The position numbers and the translations under genes were made by a program. 64,000 nucleotides of DNA from Nitrospira defluvii (GTDB taxonomy: Bacteria; Nitrospirota; Nitrospiria; Nitrospirales; Nitrospiraceae): assembly GCA_000196815.1 (NCBI GenBank), contig FP929003.1, positions 1,821,501 through 1,885,500 of the forward strand, read 5' to 3'. Shown piece by piece: positions 55,398 through 64,000 of the stretch (position 1 is its first letter; every line of letters starts with the position of its first letter). The notes under the pieces were generated by a model. It was not told where the DNA came from. It ran no database searches and saw only the letters and a list, made by a program, of their open reading frames with translations.

Positions 55398-55742
55398 CTA
55401 ATCGGAGTGAAACTGTCCGAGGACCGCATGGTGTAGCTCGTGACCACACACTTCAAAGTTCCACTTGGGACAGTAGAGGGTATTCGAGGGCCAATCGTAG
55501 AATCCTTGCAGGGATTTCAGAGCAGGGATTGCGGTATTTGTTTGCGAAGCGAAGACGATGGCCTGTCGGCCACTGAGCACTTGCCATTCATGTCGAAGAC
55601 TTTCCTCGTCGAGAAACACAACCGTCAGGTGTTTGATTATGTGCCGCTCTTGATAATTTCCCTGTGCGGTAGCGCAACCTTGCAGAGGCAAGACCGCGAG
55701 CAGGGCAAGGGGCAACTTTTTCAGGAGACGGTGTAAGGCCAT
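55398..55742 (-). CDS. Small lipoprotein with HExxH metal-binding motif
   Basis: A 114-residue protein with a lipoprotein signal (LQGC, Cys at about residue 23). Its C-terminal segment CGHELHHAVLGQF contains HExxH, the zinc-binding motif of many metallopeptidases, directly before the end of the protein. The protein is short for an active peptidase, and a third ligand is not evident. It is convergent with the FecR operon. Function unknown. Confidence 0.6.
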   Translation of the reverse strand: MALHRLLKKLPLALLAVLPLQGCATAQGNYQERHIIKHLTVVFLDEESLRHEWQVLSGRQAIVFASQTNTAIPALKSLQGFYDWPSNTLYCPKWNFEVCGHELHHAVLGQFHSD

Positions 55743-56124
55743 AAGTGGTTTGCTATCAAAGCAGAATCTGTACCTGTCTCTTCCCCTGTTTCGTATGTGA
55801 AATTTCCAGCGTCACGCCGCGATTTGTTTCCAACTACATGAGCGACTGGCACCCTGGGCAGGACGATCCGTACATTCCGGATCGGGGCAGACTAAAATTT
55901 GCTCTAAGGAAAAACGGGTAGAAGGTTTATTCCCCCCCCACTTTCATGACAGCTTGCGCGATCAAAACCCGTTCTGAATCTCAGCGGAGCTAGGGATAAT
56001 ACTTCCATTTCGATATCTATGTGCTTGATTTCTTTCGTTGAAAGAGCTACCTTCCGATCCGCCACAGACCACCCAGTCATCTGCATCGATAGTGTGGGCG
56101 TTTGTCCTGGAAGGTGACTGCCCT
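55743..56124. other. Non-coding region ahead of type VI cluster
   Basis: About 380 bp with no supportable gene. A perfect 7-bp hairpin lies at 55864-55884 (CGATCCG/CGGATCG), and a C8 tract at about 55934-55941. The promoter of the type VI secretion genes is probably here, but no convincing -35/-10 or sigma-54 pair was identified. Confidence 0.45.
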
Positions 56125-57435
56125 ATGCCTAATCATGGGCCACACATTCCGTTATTTGGAGCTGCGGCTCCAGATCTTCGATGGGACACCGCCTGTGACC
56201 TGCTAGGTGGAGCCGATTGGTCATCTGTCCCTGAGCTTGTGCAATCGTTCCCTCCATTTCGAGCCAGATTCTCTGTAGGTCGGCAGTTTCTCTTCCAGGA
56301 TGATCCTGTCCGGCTTCCACTGGAATGTTTGTGGTTAAAGCTCAGCGGGTTTGCCTGCCTCTGTCGTGCGACCGCTGAATTTTATCGGCAGCATCAACGT
56401 CCTCATTTGTCTCTAACCCCCGAACAGATCAGGGTGCATCCCAGCGACCCTACGTTTACGTGGCTGCCGGCTCGATGGTTGTTTGCGGTGAATCTAGATG
56501 AAGGGCAAGGGTCAACCCCATTGGTCCATGAAACGATGCGAAAGGAGATGGCTCAGGAAATCTTTGTCTCCTCTGGAGAAATTGATCCCACCTACACTGC
56601 GCCTGCCATAAAGCAATGGCCGATGGGGCGTGAACTTCCGGTTACGGTTCTGCTTCGTTCCGTTGAGCGTATTCCGGATGATGTGGATGAGCAAGCCTCA
56701 CGCGGGCTCATACGAGCCCATATGTTTTCCGATGAGGTAGCATTCGCTGACTTTTCCGAACACGACGTATTTCACATAACCTTAAGGTTGCCTGGGAGTG
56801 GAACGACCAAGATTTCTCTGTGGGCAAGAAAAGTGGAGGAGGCGGAACGAGGGCTGGTCGTCAGCGGTGTGACTGATGCAATCCCACAAGTCGCATGGTC
56901 GCAATTGGAACGGGCCAAACAACAAGTGTTGTCCGATGCCCGGACAGAGGTCTTTCGTGCATTCGATCATGCATGCGACCTCTATAGTTTAGGCACGTTG
57001 CTCTTTCGATGCCTTCTTGTGAATCCATCTCGGCCTTTCGAAGTTGTGCAGCACGAACTGAGTGCCGTACTTGAAAGATTGGAGCCACTCGTTCAGGGCT
57101 TGGAGCCGGATGATCACTGGACTCGCTTCACGCGTGTCAGCGGAAGGTTAAAAGAGCAGCGAGACATCTTTGCTCCACCCTCCGACTGCCTGTCTGAATT
57201 CGCTTGGTACGACGCGTTGATCTATGGATTACGGCTGACGTCACGCATCCCAGGCTTTGGCTTCTGTGGCAATACCGAGTCGAGAGACACGGCAGCTCTA
57301 CCGGGAGCGTTACATGACGCAATGCAAGGCGCAGAACACTTGGCCGAGCAGGCGAGAATAGATTTGTTTGAAGCCGCTGCTCGGCATCGCGAGCTTCTGC
57401 GGATCTGCGATCTCGTGTTAGCCGAGCGTATGTAA
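56125..57435 (+). CDS. Protein of unknown function at head of type VI cluster, with weak kinase-like motifs
   Basis: A 436-residue soluble protein with no signal peptide. The start at 56125 is preferred over 56038 because AAGGTG lies about 10 bp upstream. Two segments resemble parts of the protein kinase fold: RPHLSLTPEQIRVHP (about 97-111) resembles a catalytic loop without the HRD and DFG residues, and CDLYSLGTLLFRCLLVNPSRP (about 290-310) resembles kinase subdomain IX. It ends 9 bp before the tagH gene. A degenerate kinase (pseudokinase) acting with the FHA protein is possible, by analogy with PpkA/Fha; this is inference. Confidence 0.65.
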   Translation: MPNHGPHIPLFGAAAPDLRWDTACDLLGGADWSSVPELVQSFPPFRARFSVGRQFLFQDDPVRLPLECLWLKLSGFACLCRATAEFYRQHQRPHLSLTPEQIRVHPSDPTFTWLPARWLFAVNLDEGQGSTPLVHETMRKEMAQEIFVSSGEIDPTYTAPAIKQWPMGRELPVTVLLRSVERIPDDVDEQASRGLIRAHMFSDEVAFADFSEHDVFHITLRLPGSGTTKISLWARKVEEAERGLVVSGVTDAIPQVAWSQLERAKQQVLSDARTEVFRAFDHACDLYSLGTLLFRCLLVNPSRPFEVVQHELSAVLERLEPLVQGLEPDDHWTRFTRVSGRLKEQRDIFAPPSDCLSEFAWYDALIYGLRLTSRIPGFGFCGNTESRDTAALPGALHDAMQGAEHLAEQARIDLFEAAARHRELLRICDLVLAERM

Positions 57436-57443
57436 CTAGGTCG

Positions 57444-58697
57444 ATGGCTATACGATTGGAAATTCACCCTCCCGAGATTCTCGGCTGCGGCCAGGTGCGG
57501 AAGCATGTCTTTGAGCAAGGAGATGTGACCATCGGACGAGCATCCTCGAACGACGTGGCGTTGGAGGACCCGGGAAGGGTGGTCTCTTCCCGTCACGCCG
57601 AGATCCGGCGGAGAGGTGAGGCTTGTGTACTGGTTGACGTCGGGAGTACTAACGGAACCAGCGTTAATGAGAGGCCGTTGGTCCCGCAGCGTGAGTATCC
57701 GCTACAGGAGGGAGACCGGATACTTATCGGTGATTTCACCATCCTATTTTCATGGCAGAGGCCAGAAACCAATGGCACCGCGCATCGTGTGCTGGAGGGA
57801 TCACGGTCGGCTATTCAAAGCGGAGATGCAGATGCCCTGGCATATCAATTGTGTCGTCGCTACGCAGAACTCAGTCGAGGTACCACGCTCGAACGGGAAG
57901 CGGAGTTATCAGCGATGTTGCGGCCGATTTTGGCAGGACAGGATGCATCGGCCTGTGAGGCGCTGGTAGGAAAAATCCGCGCGGCGTTATGTCACCGATT
58001 GGGTCAGCCGGTGACCGCGACTCCTCCGGAGGTGAGCCCTGAGCCACCAGCGCGTACGCCTCCAACTGCCAACGAGGCCGCGTACCGGGGGCTCCTGGCT
58101 ATTGCGCAGAAGTACTGCATGACGGTTCCCACGCCGATGACCCCTGGATTCATCGGTCAGTTCGCCCTGCGCATCGATCAAGTGCTCCATATTACCTTCG
58201 GCAACCTGCTGGAATCATTGCGAGGAAGGCGGCAGTTCGCCCGCGAATTGGAGGTGGAAGCAACCCGCATCCTCAATTGGGCGCCAAATCAACTTAAGCA
58301 GTCGGAAAGCGAACAGCAGGTGGGAGCCTATCTTCTCGACGTGCTGTCCAATCCTAAGGAAGCAGAAGTCGTGATGGCGGATCTCGAACGTGTCTTTCGC
58401 GATTTGGCTCTCCATCAAATCGGGCTGATCAAGGGGTTCGAAGAAAGTCTTCGTGCCGTCCTACGAGAGTTCGATCCTGCGGCAATTGAAGCCGACCTCG
58501 CACGCACTCCTCTACAAATCGGCCCCCTGCGACTTCCTCCGTCCTTTCGCCTCGTTAAGCGTTGGGGCGCTTGGGCGCAGTTCAAACGGAAGCATCGTCG
58601 ATTTACCGAGGAAGAGGTCAGGATCTTTGAGCAAATACTGGCACCACATTTCGCGAAAGGGTATTTGGATGTTCAGAAGACGCAACGCAGTCTTTAA
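57444..58697 (+). CDS. tagH: Type VI secretion FHA-domain protein TagH
   Basis: A 417-residue protein. The N-terminal FHA domain (about 20-105) shows TIGRASSNDVAL, VSSRHAEI and VGSTNGTSVNERPL, the residues that bind phosphothreonine. A flexible linker (about 190-215) and an alpha-helical C-terminal domain follow; its WGAWAQFKRKHRRFTEEEVRIF and FAKGY pattern is characteristic of TagH/Fha1. In Pseudomonas this protein links kinase signalling to assembly of the type VI secretion system. Its 3' end overlaps tssJ by 29 bp, so translation is coupled. Confidence 0.88.
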   Translation: MAIRLEIHPPEILGCGQVRKHVFEQGDVTIGRASSNDVALEDPGRVVSSRHAEIRRRGEACVLVDVGSTNGTSVNERPLVPQREYPLQEGDRILIGDFTILFSWQRPETNGTAHRVLEGSRSAIQSGDADALAYQLCRRYAELSRGTTLEREAELSAMLRPILAGQDASACEALVGKIRAALCHRLGQPVTATPPEVSPEPPARTPPTANEAAYRGLLAIAQKYCMTVPTPMTPGFIGQFALRIDQVLHITFGNLLESLRGRRQFARELEVEATRILNWAPNQLKQSESEQQVGAYLLDVLSNPKEAEVVMADLERVFRDLALHQIGLIKGFEESLRAVLREFDPAAIEADLARTPLQIGPLRLPPSFRLVKRWGAWAQFKRKHRRFTEEEVRIFEQILAPHFAKGYLDVQKTQRSL

Positions 58698-59160
58698 CCT
58701 GTCTGTCTGCCTGCTCATGCTCCTCATGGGGGGGATCACAGTCGGCTGCGGAAGCGGGGTGAAGGATGTCCGCGTGACCCTTCTGCCGACCCACCGACTG
58801 AATCCAGATGAATCTGGTGCTCCCTTGTCCGTCATCGTGCGCGTCTATCAGTTGAAAAATAGAGAGCGGTTTGAGCGGGCTGATTTTCGGGCGCTCTGGA
58901 AAAATGATGAGAAAGTCCTAGAGGGAGACTTGCTCGAACGACAGGAGGTCACCGTCTACCCCGAGACCAAGACCTCTGTCGAATTGCAGGTGGATCAGAA
59001 AAAGGGTGTGCAGTTCCTGGGAATCATGGCGTTGTTTCGCAAGCCGGAAGGGGAGTTGTGGCGACAGGTCACGTCTTCGGACGTGTCCTCGTGGGTTCCG
59101 TTTCGGACTCCGAGAGTGAAATTTGTCCTGGATGAACACACGATCAAACTGAAGGACTAA
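58669..59160 (+). CDS. tssJ: Type VI secretion outer membrane lipoprotein TssJ
   Basis: A 163-residue lipoprotein (lipobox TVGC, Cys at about residue 27) with the TssJ beta sandwich: LSVIVRVYQLKNRERFERADF, an acidic loop, and VTVYPETKTSVELQVDQ. TssJ anchors the TssJLM membrane complex at the outer membrane and binds TssM. Start 58669 is chosen because the lipoprotein signal follows directly and the start lies within the end of tagH. Its position before tssK-tssL-tssM is the usual order. Confidence 0.88.
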   Translation: MFRRRNAVFNLSVCLLMLLMGGITVGCGSGVKDVRVTLLPTHRLNPDESGAPLSVIVRVYQLKNRERFERADFRALWKNDEKVLEGDLLERQEVTVYPETKTSVELQVDQKKGVQFLGIMALFRKPEGELWRQVTSSDVSSWVPFRTPRVKFVLDEHTIKLKD

Positions 59161-59184
59161 CAAGGAAGGGCGCCGGATATCACG

Positions 59185-60525
59185 ATGGAGAACAACCAAC
59201 GAGTCGTCTGGAGTGAGGGGATGCTGCTCACTCCCCAGTTGTTTCAACAGTGGGACCAATATTACGAGCGTCATCTGAATGAGCGTTTCCATGCGTTGAT
59301 CGCCTTCGGCTACGGTGTGCTGCGTCTGGACTTCGATCACGACGGTTTGTCGAACGGGCGAGTCACCTTGCTCGGCTGTCATGGGGTATTGCCGGATGGA
59401 CTCATCGTGAGGATTCCTGAAGATGATACGGCCCCGCAAACGCGTCTCATCGGCGATTTGTTCCCGGCTTCGGTCGATCACCTGGATGTCTTTCTGGCAG
59501 TCCCGGTTGAACAGACGGAGGGCGTCAACTGTGTGTTGGAGGGCGATTCGGGATCGCGAGCCGCCCGATATTCGTCGGCCTACATAGAACGGAAAGACAC
59601 TACGACGGGCGGCAATCCGCGTGAGATCCTGGTCGCAAAAAAGAACCTCCGCATTGTGTTTTCCGGCGAACCAACAACCGACATGGTGGTCCTGAAGATC
59701 GGCGAGTTGCTTAGAACGCAGGCCGGCGCCATCGCTCTGAAGGAAACCTATATCCCCTCGTGTTTATGGATTTCCGCTTCTCCGTATCTGCTGCGACTGC
59801 TCCGCGGCCTGATTGAACTCTTGACTGCTCAAATCGGATCGTATGGAAATGCTCAGCGGGGGATATTGGAAGCTATCGGGATGGATTTAGGCAAATATCA
59901 CCTCATCGCCTCGCTCGTGGCCAGTTTGCCGGCCCTGCAGCACATGAGTCTCGTCGAAAAGGTGCATCCGGAACATCTCTACCTCCTTCTTGCCCGGCTG
60001 GCTGGAGCCCTCACGATGCTGGCGGGTCCGATGGAGACGCTGGAGTTGCCCCCCTATCATCATGACAACCTGTCGGCCACGTTCGAGGATCTGGACCACC
60101 GTATTCGTGCCATCGTAGACCGCTTCCAGCCGACGCACTACCTGACCATCCCACTTGAGGCAAGCGGGGACAATGTATGGGTCGGGCGAGTACCGGAAAG
60201 CCGCCTGTTCGCTTCGTCTCAATTCTTCTTAGTGGCTGCGGGGGATCTCAGCGAGGATCAGATTCGCCAGCAGGTGCCGCAATTCATCAGGATCGGCTCG
60301 CCGACGAAGCTGAAAGAGATTGTGGCTGCCGCGATGCCGGGAGTCCGGCTGTACCATACGCCGCGGCCTCCGGCGACATTGCCGGTTCGGGTAGGCCAGC
60401 AATACTTTCGCCTGGATGATCGAGGCGTGTTCTGGGAAGAGATCAAGAAGTCGCAGATTGTTGCCTTGCATGTTCCCCAAAGCTTGCAATCGCTCCGGTT
60501 GCAGCTGCTGGCCACGAAGGAGTGA
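59185..60525 (+). CDS. tssK: Type VI secretion baseplate protein TssK
   Basis: A 446-residue protein matching the TssK family from end to end. It has the characteristic start VVWSEGMLLTPQLFQQWDQYYERHL, the LLRGLIELLTAQIG region and a LYHTPRPPATLPVRVGQQYFRL segment towards the C terminus. TssK connects the baseplate to the membrane complex in the cytoplasm. AAGGAAGG lies upstream of the ATG. tssL begins 6 bp after the stop. Confidence 0.93.
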   Translation: MENNQRVVWSEGMLLTPQLFQQWDQYYERHLNERFHALIAFGYGVLRLDFDHDGLSNGRVTLLGCHGVLPDGLIVRIPEDDTAPQTRLIGDLFPASVDHLDVFLAVPVEQTEGVNCVLEGDSGSRAARYSSAYIERKDTTTGGNPREILVAKKNLRIVFSGEPTTDMVVLKIGELLRTQAGAIALKETYIPSCLWISASPYLLRLLRGLIELLTAQIGSYGNAQRGILEAIGMDLGKYHLIASLVASLPALQHMSLVEKVHPEHLYLLLARLAGALTMLAGPMETLELPPYHHDNLSATFEDLDHRIRAIVDRFQPTHYLTIPLEASGDNVWVGRVPESRLFASSQFFLVAAGDLSEDQIRQQVPQFIRIGSPTKLKEIVAAAMPGVRLYHTPRPPATLPVRVGQQYFRLDDRGVFWEEIKKSQIVALHVPQSLQSLRLQLLATKE

Positions 60526-60531
60526 GCAACG

Positions 60532-61230
60532 ATGGCTACCGTTCAAGTCGAGACGACGGGTTCTCTGAGCGACGTGTTCAACGATCTCCTGGTGCTGGGC
60601 GTACAACTCCGTGATGCGACTAATCCAGGAAGCGTCGAGAGCCTGCGTACCCGGCTTCATCAATTGTTTCAATCGGCAGAGGAAAACGGGCGTACTGCCG
60701 GCTTGTCGCAAGAGACGTTGACCCAAGCGCGCTACGCTGTCGCCGCGTTTACTGACGAGATGCTCATCAATTCGCGCTGGCCGCACAAGGACGAATGGGC
60801 AGCGCGGCCGCTCCAATATGAATTTTTCGGCGAATTTGTAGCGGGAGAAGGGTTCTTTAAACGCCTGGAACATATTCGAGGTGGAGTTCCGGTCAATGCC
60901 GATCTGCTCGAACTCTATACCTATTGTCTGATGCTCGGGTTCGAGGGACAGTACAAACTGGAAAATCGTGAACGGCTGCGTGGTCTGGTTGAAGATCTGA
61001 CACGCCAAATTCAGGGAAAGCGCGGGGAGATCCCACCGCTTTCGCCGCGGGGACGGCGTCCGGAAGAGTTGCTTGAGATGGTCAAGCGTGAACTCCCCGT
61101 CTGGGTCATTGTGGTGACCAGCGCCGCCCTGGTTCTCTTGTTCTACGCGGGATTGTCTTTCCTGATCGGACAAGATGTCGGCTATGTGGATCATGAATTG
61201 AAGCGCCTTTTGCAGGAGGTGCGAGGGTGA
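60532..61230 (+). CDS. tssL: Type VI secretion inner membrane protein TssL (DotU family)
   Basis: A 232-residue DotU/TssL protein: cytoplasmic helical domain (about 10-175; FAAFTDEMLINSRWP-like DEM motif, FGEFVAGEGFF, LELYTYCLMLGFEGQY) and a single C-terminal membrane helix (about 197-215). The peptidoglycan-binding OmpA domain found in some TssL proteins is absent, so another protein must contact the wall. Its stop overlaps the GTG start of tssM (GTGA). Confidence 0.93.
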   Translation: MATVQVETTGSLSDVFNDLLVLGVQLRDATNPGSVESLRTRLHQLFQSAEENGRTAGLSQETLTQARYAVAAFTDEMLINSRWPHKDEWAARPLQYEFFGEFVAGEGFFKRLEHIRGGVPVNADLLELYTYCLMLGFEGQYKLENRERLRGLVEDLTRQIQGKRGEIPPLSPRGRRPEELLEMVKRELPVWVIVVTSAALVLLFYAGLSFLIGQDVGYVDHELKRLLQEVRG

Positions 61231-64000
61231 TCGGAATCTTTTCGAAGATAAGGTCGATCGTGGTGGCCATACTCCGGCATCCGCGTTTGGTGATCGAGTT
61301 CGGAGTGGTCTGTCTGATTTGGCTGGTGTGGTTGATCGGGCCCCAGATAGGTCTGGAATCAGTCGAAAGCCGAGTACAGGTGATCATCGTCATCGGCCTG
61401 CTTCGGTTCGTGTTCTATATCGTTCACCATCTCGTCTCGCAGCGCCGTGCCACCCAATTGGAGGCATCGCTTCAACAGCAAGCGCAACTACAGGTGGCGG
61501 CGGCCAGAGCAGATCATAAGGAGGAGCTGGAAGCGCTGCGTCGCCAGTTCGATAAGGGCGTGGCGGCGTTGAAAGAGTCCACCATCGGAAAGGGGCTTAA
61601 GGGGAAAGCGGCTCTCTATGCGTTGCCCTGGTATATGTTCATCGGCCCGCCTGCGTCGGGAAAGAGCACGGCCCTGCGGCATTCCGGGTTGCAGTTTCCC
61701 TATCTCGGCGAATCCGGACAGGGACTTCAGGGCATGGGAGGCACGAGAAACTGCGATTGGTGGTTTACCAATGACGCCGTCCTGCTGGACACGGCCGGTC
61801 GCTATGTCACGCATGAGGAAGATCAGAAAGAATGGCTGGGCTTTCTCGATCTGTTGAAGCGATGTCGGAAGGAGAAACCCATCAACGGAATCCTTGCGGC
61901 GATCAGTATCGCTGATCTGATGCAGGCCAGCGAAGAAGAGTTAGAGGCTCATGCCAAGAAAATTCGCAGCCGGGTTGATGAATTGATGACACATCTCGGG
62001 ATCACCTTTCCCGTCTATCTCATTTTTACCAAGTGTGACTTGGTGAGGGGCTTTGTTGAATTTTTTGAGGAGCTGACCAAGACCGAACGGGAGAAAATCT
62101 GGGGCTGTACCTTCTCCAAGAGTTCCGCCAAGGAACCGGCGCATGTGCGCTTTAAGGCCGAGTTTGATCAGTTGCTCGCCGCCGTGAAATCCAGGCGGCT
62201 CGCGCGCCTCGTGAACGCGCGGGGACCGTACAAGCTCAATATTTTCACGTTTCCTCTCCAGCTCGCCTCTGCGACCGACAAGTTGAACCATTTTGTGGAC
62301 GTGTTGTTTCAATCAAATCCCTATCAGGAAAATCCGATGTTCCGGGGATTCTATTTGACGAGCGGGACACAGGAGGGCGCACCGATTGATCGGATCCTGG
62401 GGGCCATCAGCAGGGCTTCCGGACTCGGAGAGATGGTCGCCTCAATGTTCTCGCCGGCAGAGACAAAGAGCTATTTCCTGAAGGACCTCTTTACCGAAGT
62501 GATCTTTCCCGATCACTTTCTGGCCGGGCCTACGACTACCATACACAAGCAACGGGGGTTCCTGCGTGTTGCCTCCTTTGCCGCGGCGACGGTGTTTATC
62601 GCAATCTCCGTCGTCGCACTCGCATGGTCGTATGTCGGAAACAAGGCGCTGGTCAGCAGTACCTTGTCCGCAGCGTTGAATGCCCCCGACGTCGCATTGA
62701 CAGATGCGGCAAGTCTTGAAAGGAACACGGAGTACCTTGATAAGCTGGGCGATCGTTTCGACGAGCTTCTTTCCTATACCCAGAACGGCGCACCTCTGCG
62801 TTTATGGGGTTTTTATCGTGGCGAGCGTCTTCTTGACGATCTTCAGGAGGTCTATGCGAGACAGTTCGAGAAGATCTTCCTCATTCCCACCAAGCGCTAT
62901 ATGGAAGACGAGTTATATCGGTTTACGGCAGGAGACGTCCCCAGAACGACAGCGCATTCGAGTGATTATTACTACGCCATGCTCAAGGCGTACATCATGC
63001 TGGGTGAGCCCAAACGTGTGAGCACCGCATACCTGGAGCGGTGGCTGACGGCGCACTGGAGCGAGCAGCTGAGCCGTCTGTATGCGACCTATGCTGTTCC
63101 GGACTGGGTGCAATCAAGTATCAAGCGGCACATGATCCTCTATGCCAGGTATCTGGCCCGAGTGCAGCAGGGACGGGTCGAATTAAATAAGCACCTCGTG
63201 GCAAGTGTGCAGGAACAGTTGCGCGATATTCCCATCGTGGAACGTCTCTACGGCCTCAGTCTTCGTGAAATCGACGAATCGTTGCGCCCCTTCTCGGTGG
63301 AAACCGCACTTCAGGGCAGTCATCAAGGTAGTGTGGTCAGCGACTATATTGTCCCGGGGGTGTTCACCTTAGAGGGGTGGAAGGGGCCGTTTCAGAGTGC
63401 AATGACGCGGGTGCTCGAAGGTCTAGGAAATGAAGCCTGGGTCATTGGTGAGCCTGATACGAAACAAGTCGATCTCGAGCGGGGGATCAAGAAGCTGTAT
63501 TTTCAGGATTATGTGCTTCATTGGCGGGCATTCCTCAAGTCACTGAAACTCGGGCCGGCCGTCACTCCGGCGAATATGGAAGAATTGCTCTCAACGCTGA
63601 GCCAGACAGATTCACCTGTTATGAGAATATTGGAAGCGGTCGACCACAACACCGTGCCTGAGCCGGAAGGCATCGCAAAACTCCAGGACACCGCTGCCGG
63701 CCTGTTGGGAAAGGTCAAAGAGAAGTTAGGGTTGGAATCCGTCGGCAAGAAATTTGAGAAGACAAAAAGAGACCCGGATACCGCTGAGTTTCCCGGCGGG
63801 GTGACCATACACTTCCTCGCCATGCATAACCTGATCGCGGCCCAGAAGGATGCGAAAGAGGAGGCTCCCTTTATCCAATATCTGGCAGAGTTACGAAAGG
63901 CGCATCAGGTGTTTCGACCACTTCTCCGTTCGGAGACCGTCGGGCCGGACACGAAAACCCTTGCGAAGAGCATTGTGGCGGGAGAGCCCAACGACCTTCT
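61227..64000 (+). CDS. tssM: Type VI secretion inner membrane protein TssM (IcmF family), 3' end outside window
   Basis: At least 924 codons, open to the end of the window. GTG 61227 overlaps the tssL stop. Membrane helices lie at about residues 18-38 and 50-70, and a third at about 447-470. Between them is the cytoplasmic NTPase-like domain with Walker A GPPASGKST (about 140-148), Walker B-type DTAGR (from 188) and TKCDLV. The periplasmic part begins after residue 470. TssM forms the core of the membrane complex with TssL and TssJ. An ATP- or GTP-binding motif is intact here. The remaining T6SS genes (tssB, tssC, hcp, clpV) are expected downstream. Confidence 0.94.
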   Translation, partial: MIGIFSKIRSIVVAILRHPRLVIEFGVVCLIWLVWLIGPQIGLESVESRVQVIIVIGLLRFVFYIVHHLVSQRRATQLEASLQQQAQLQVAAARADHKEELEALRRQFDKGVAALKESTIGKGLKGKAALYALPWYMFIGPPASGKSTALRHSGLQFPYLGESGQGLQGMGGTRNCDWWFTNDAVLLDTAGRYVTHEEDQKEWLGFLDLLKRCRKEKPINGILAAISIADLMQASEEELEAHAKKIRSRVDELMTHLGITFPVYLIFTKCDLVRGFVEFFEELTKTEREKIWGCTFSKSSAKEPAHVRFKAEFDQLLAAVKSRRLARLVNARGPYKLNIFTFPLQLASATDKLNHFVDVLFQSNPYQENPMFRGFYLTSGTQEGAPIDRILGAISRASGLGEMVASMFSPAETKSYFLKDLFTEVIFPDHFLAGPTTTIHKQRGFLRVASFAAATVFIAISVVALAWSYVGNKALVSSTLSAALNAPDVALTDAASLERNTEYLDKLGDRFDELLSYTQNGAPLRLWGFYRGERLLDDLQEVYARQFEKIFLIPTKRYMEDELYRFTAGDVPRTTAHSSDYYYAMLKAYIMLGEPKRVSTAYLERWLTAHWSEQLSRLYATYAVPDWVQSSIKRHMILYARYLARVQQGRVELNKHLVASVQEQLRDIPIVERLYGLSLREIDESLRPFSVETALQGSHQGSVVSDYIVPGVFTLEGWKGPFQSAMTRVLEGLGNEAWVIGEPDTKQVDLERGIKKLYFQDYVLHWRAFLKSLKLGPAVTPANMEELLSTLSQTDSPVMRILEAVDHNTVPEPEGIAKLQDTAAGLLGKVKEKLGLESVGKKFEKTKRDPDTAEFPGGVTIHFLAMHNLIAAQKDAKEEAPFIQYLAELRKAHQVFRPLLRSETVGPDTKTLAKSIVAGEPNDL

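Noticed and set aside
55848-55865. Possible sigma-54 promoter (TGGCAC followed by GC) before the T6SS genes
   Set aside because: The GC of the -12 element is two bases too close and the TT is missing.

Overview
The window looks like a Nitrospirota chromosome, most likely Nitrospira. Four things point there: the formate dehydrogenase/formate-nitrite channel cluster, the class II ribonucleotide reductase, a PEP-CTERM sorted protein, and the mixture of two-partner-secretion, CHAT and type VI secretion genes. The assignment rests on gene content only. Coding density is high and no rRNA, tRNA, IS element or CRISPR array was recognised.

1-9.2 kb is a co-directional formate oxidation cluster. It holds a universal stress protein (cut by the window edge), a secreted cupredoxin, a tandem UspA protein, a DUF2934 protein, an unknown 456-residue protein, NuoE-like and NuoF-like diaphorase subunits, a Cys-type molybdenum/tungsten formate dehydrogenase alpha subunit, and a FocA/NirC channel. 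Two palindromic repeat elements lie inside this operon. 9.3-15.4 kb is more ordinary: an AmpG-like MFS permease, two small membrane-anchored proteins, and a large B12-dependent ribonucleotide reductase (nrdJ). The nrdJ promoter carries two NrdR-box-like sites exactly 31 bp apart and a DnaA box.

15.4-56 kb is an accessory block devoted to the cell envelope. It opens with a secreted caspase-like protease, an outer membrane protein and a large lipoprotein. Next comes a two-partner secretion array: a relic 3' end of one TpsA gene, a TpsA gene with one nonsense codon, two intact TpsA genes, a PEP-CTERM protein and one TpsB transporter. Around the array are an OmpA-like protein, two TPR-CHAT proteases with signal peptides, two DUF4384-type paralogues, a cyclase-FHA/PP2C signalling pair, a YVTN beta-propeller lipoprotein, a TPR beta-barrel protein, and three FecR-domain proteins. 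Two of the FecR proteins are giant tandem paralogues with near-identical ends and divergent centres.

56-64 kb is the front of a type VI secretion cluster: an unknown protein with faint kinase-like motifs, tagH (FHA), tssJ, tssK, tssL and tssM, the last running off the window.

The most unusual feature is three exported caspase-clan proteases with intact His/Cys dyads, encoded around a multi-copy TpsA array and FecR-domain proteins. This suggests an extracytoplasmic proteolytic or adhesin system rather than the usual cytoplasmic immune roles of these protease folds.
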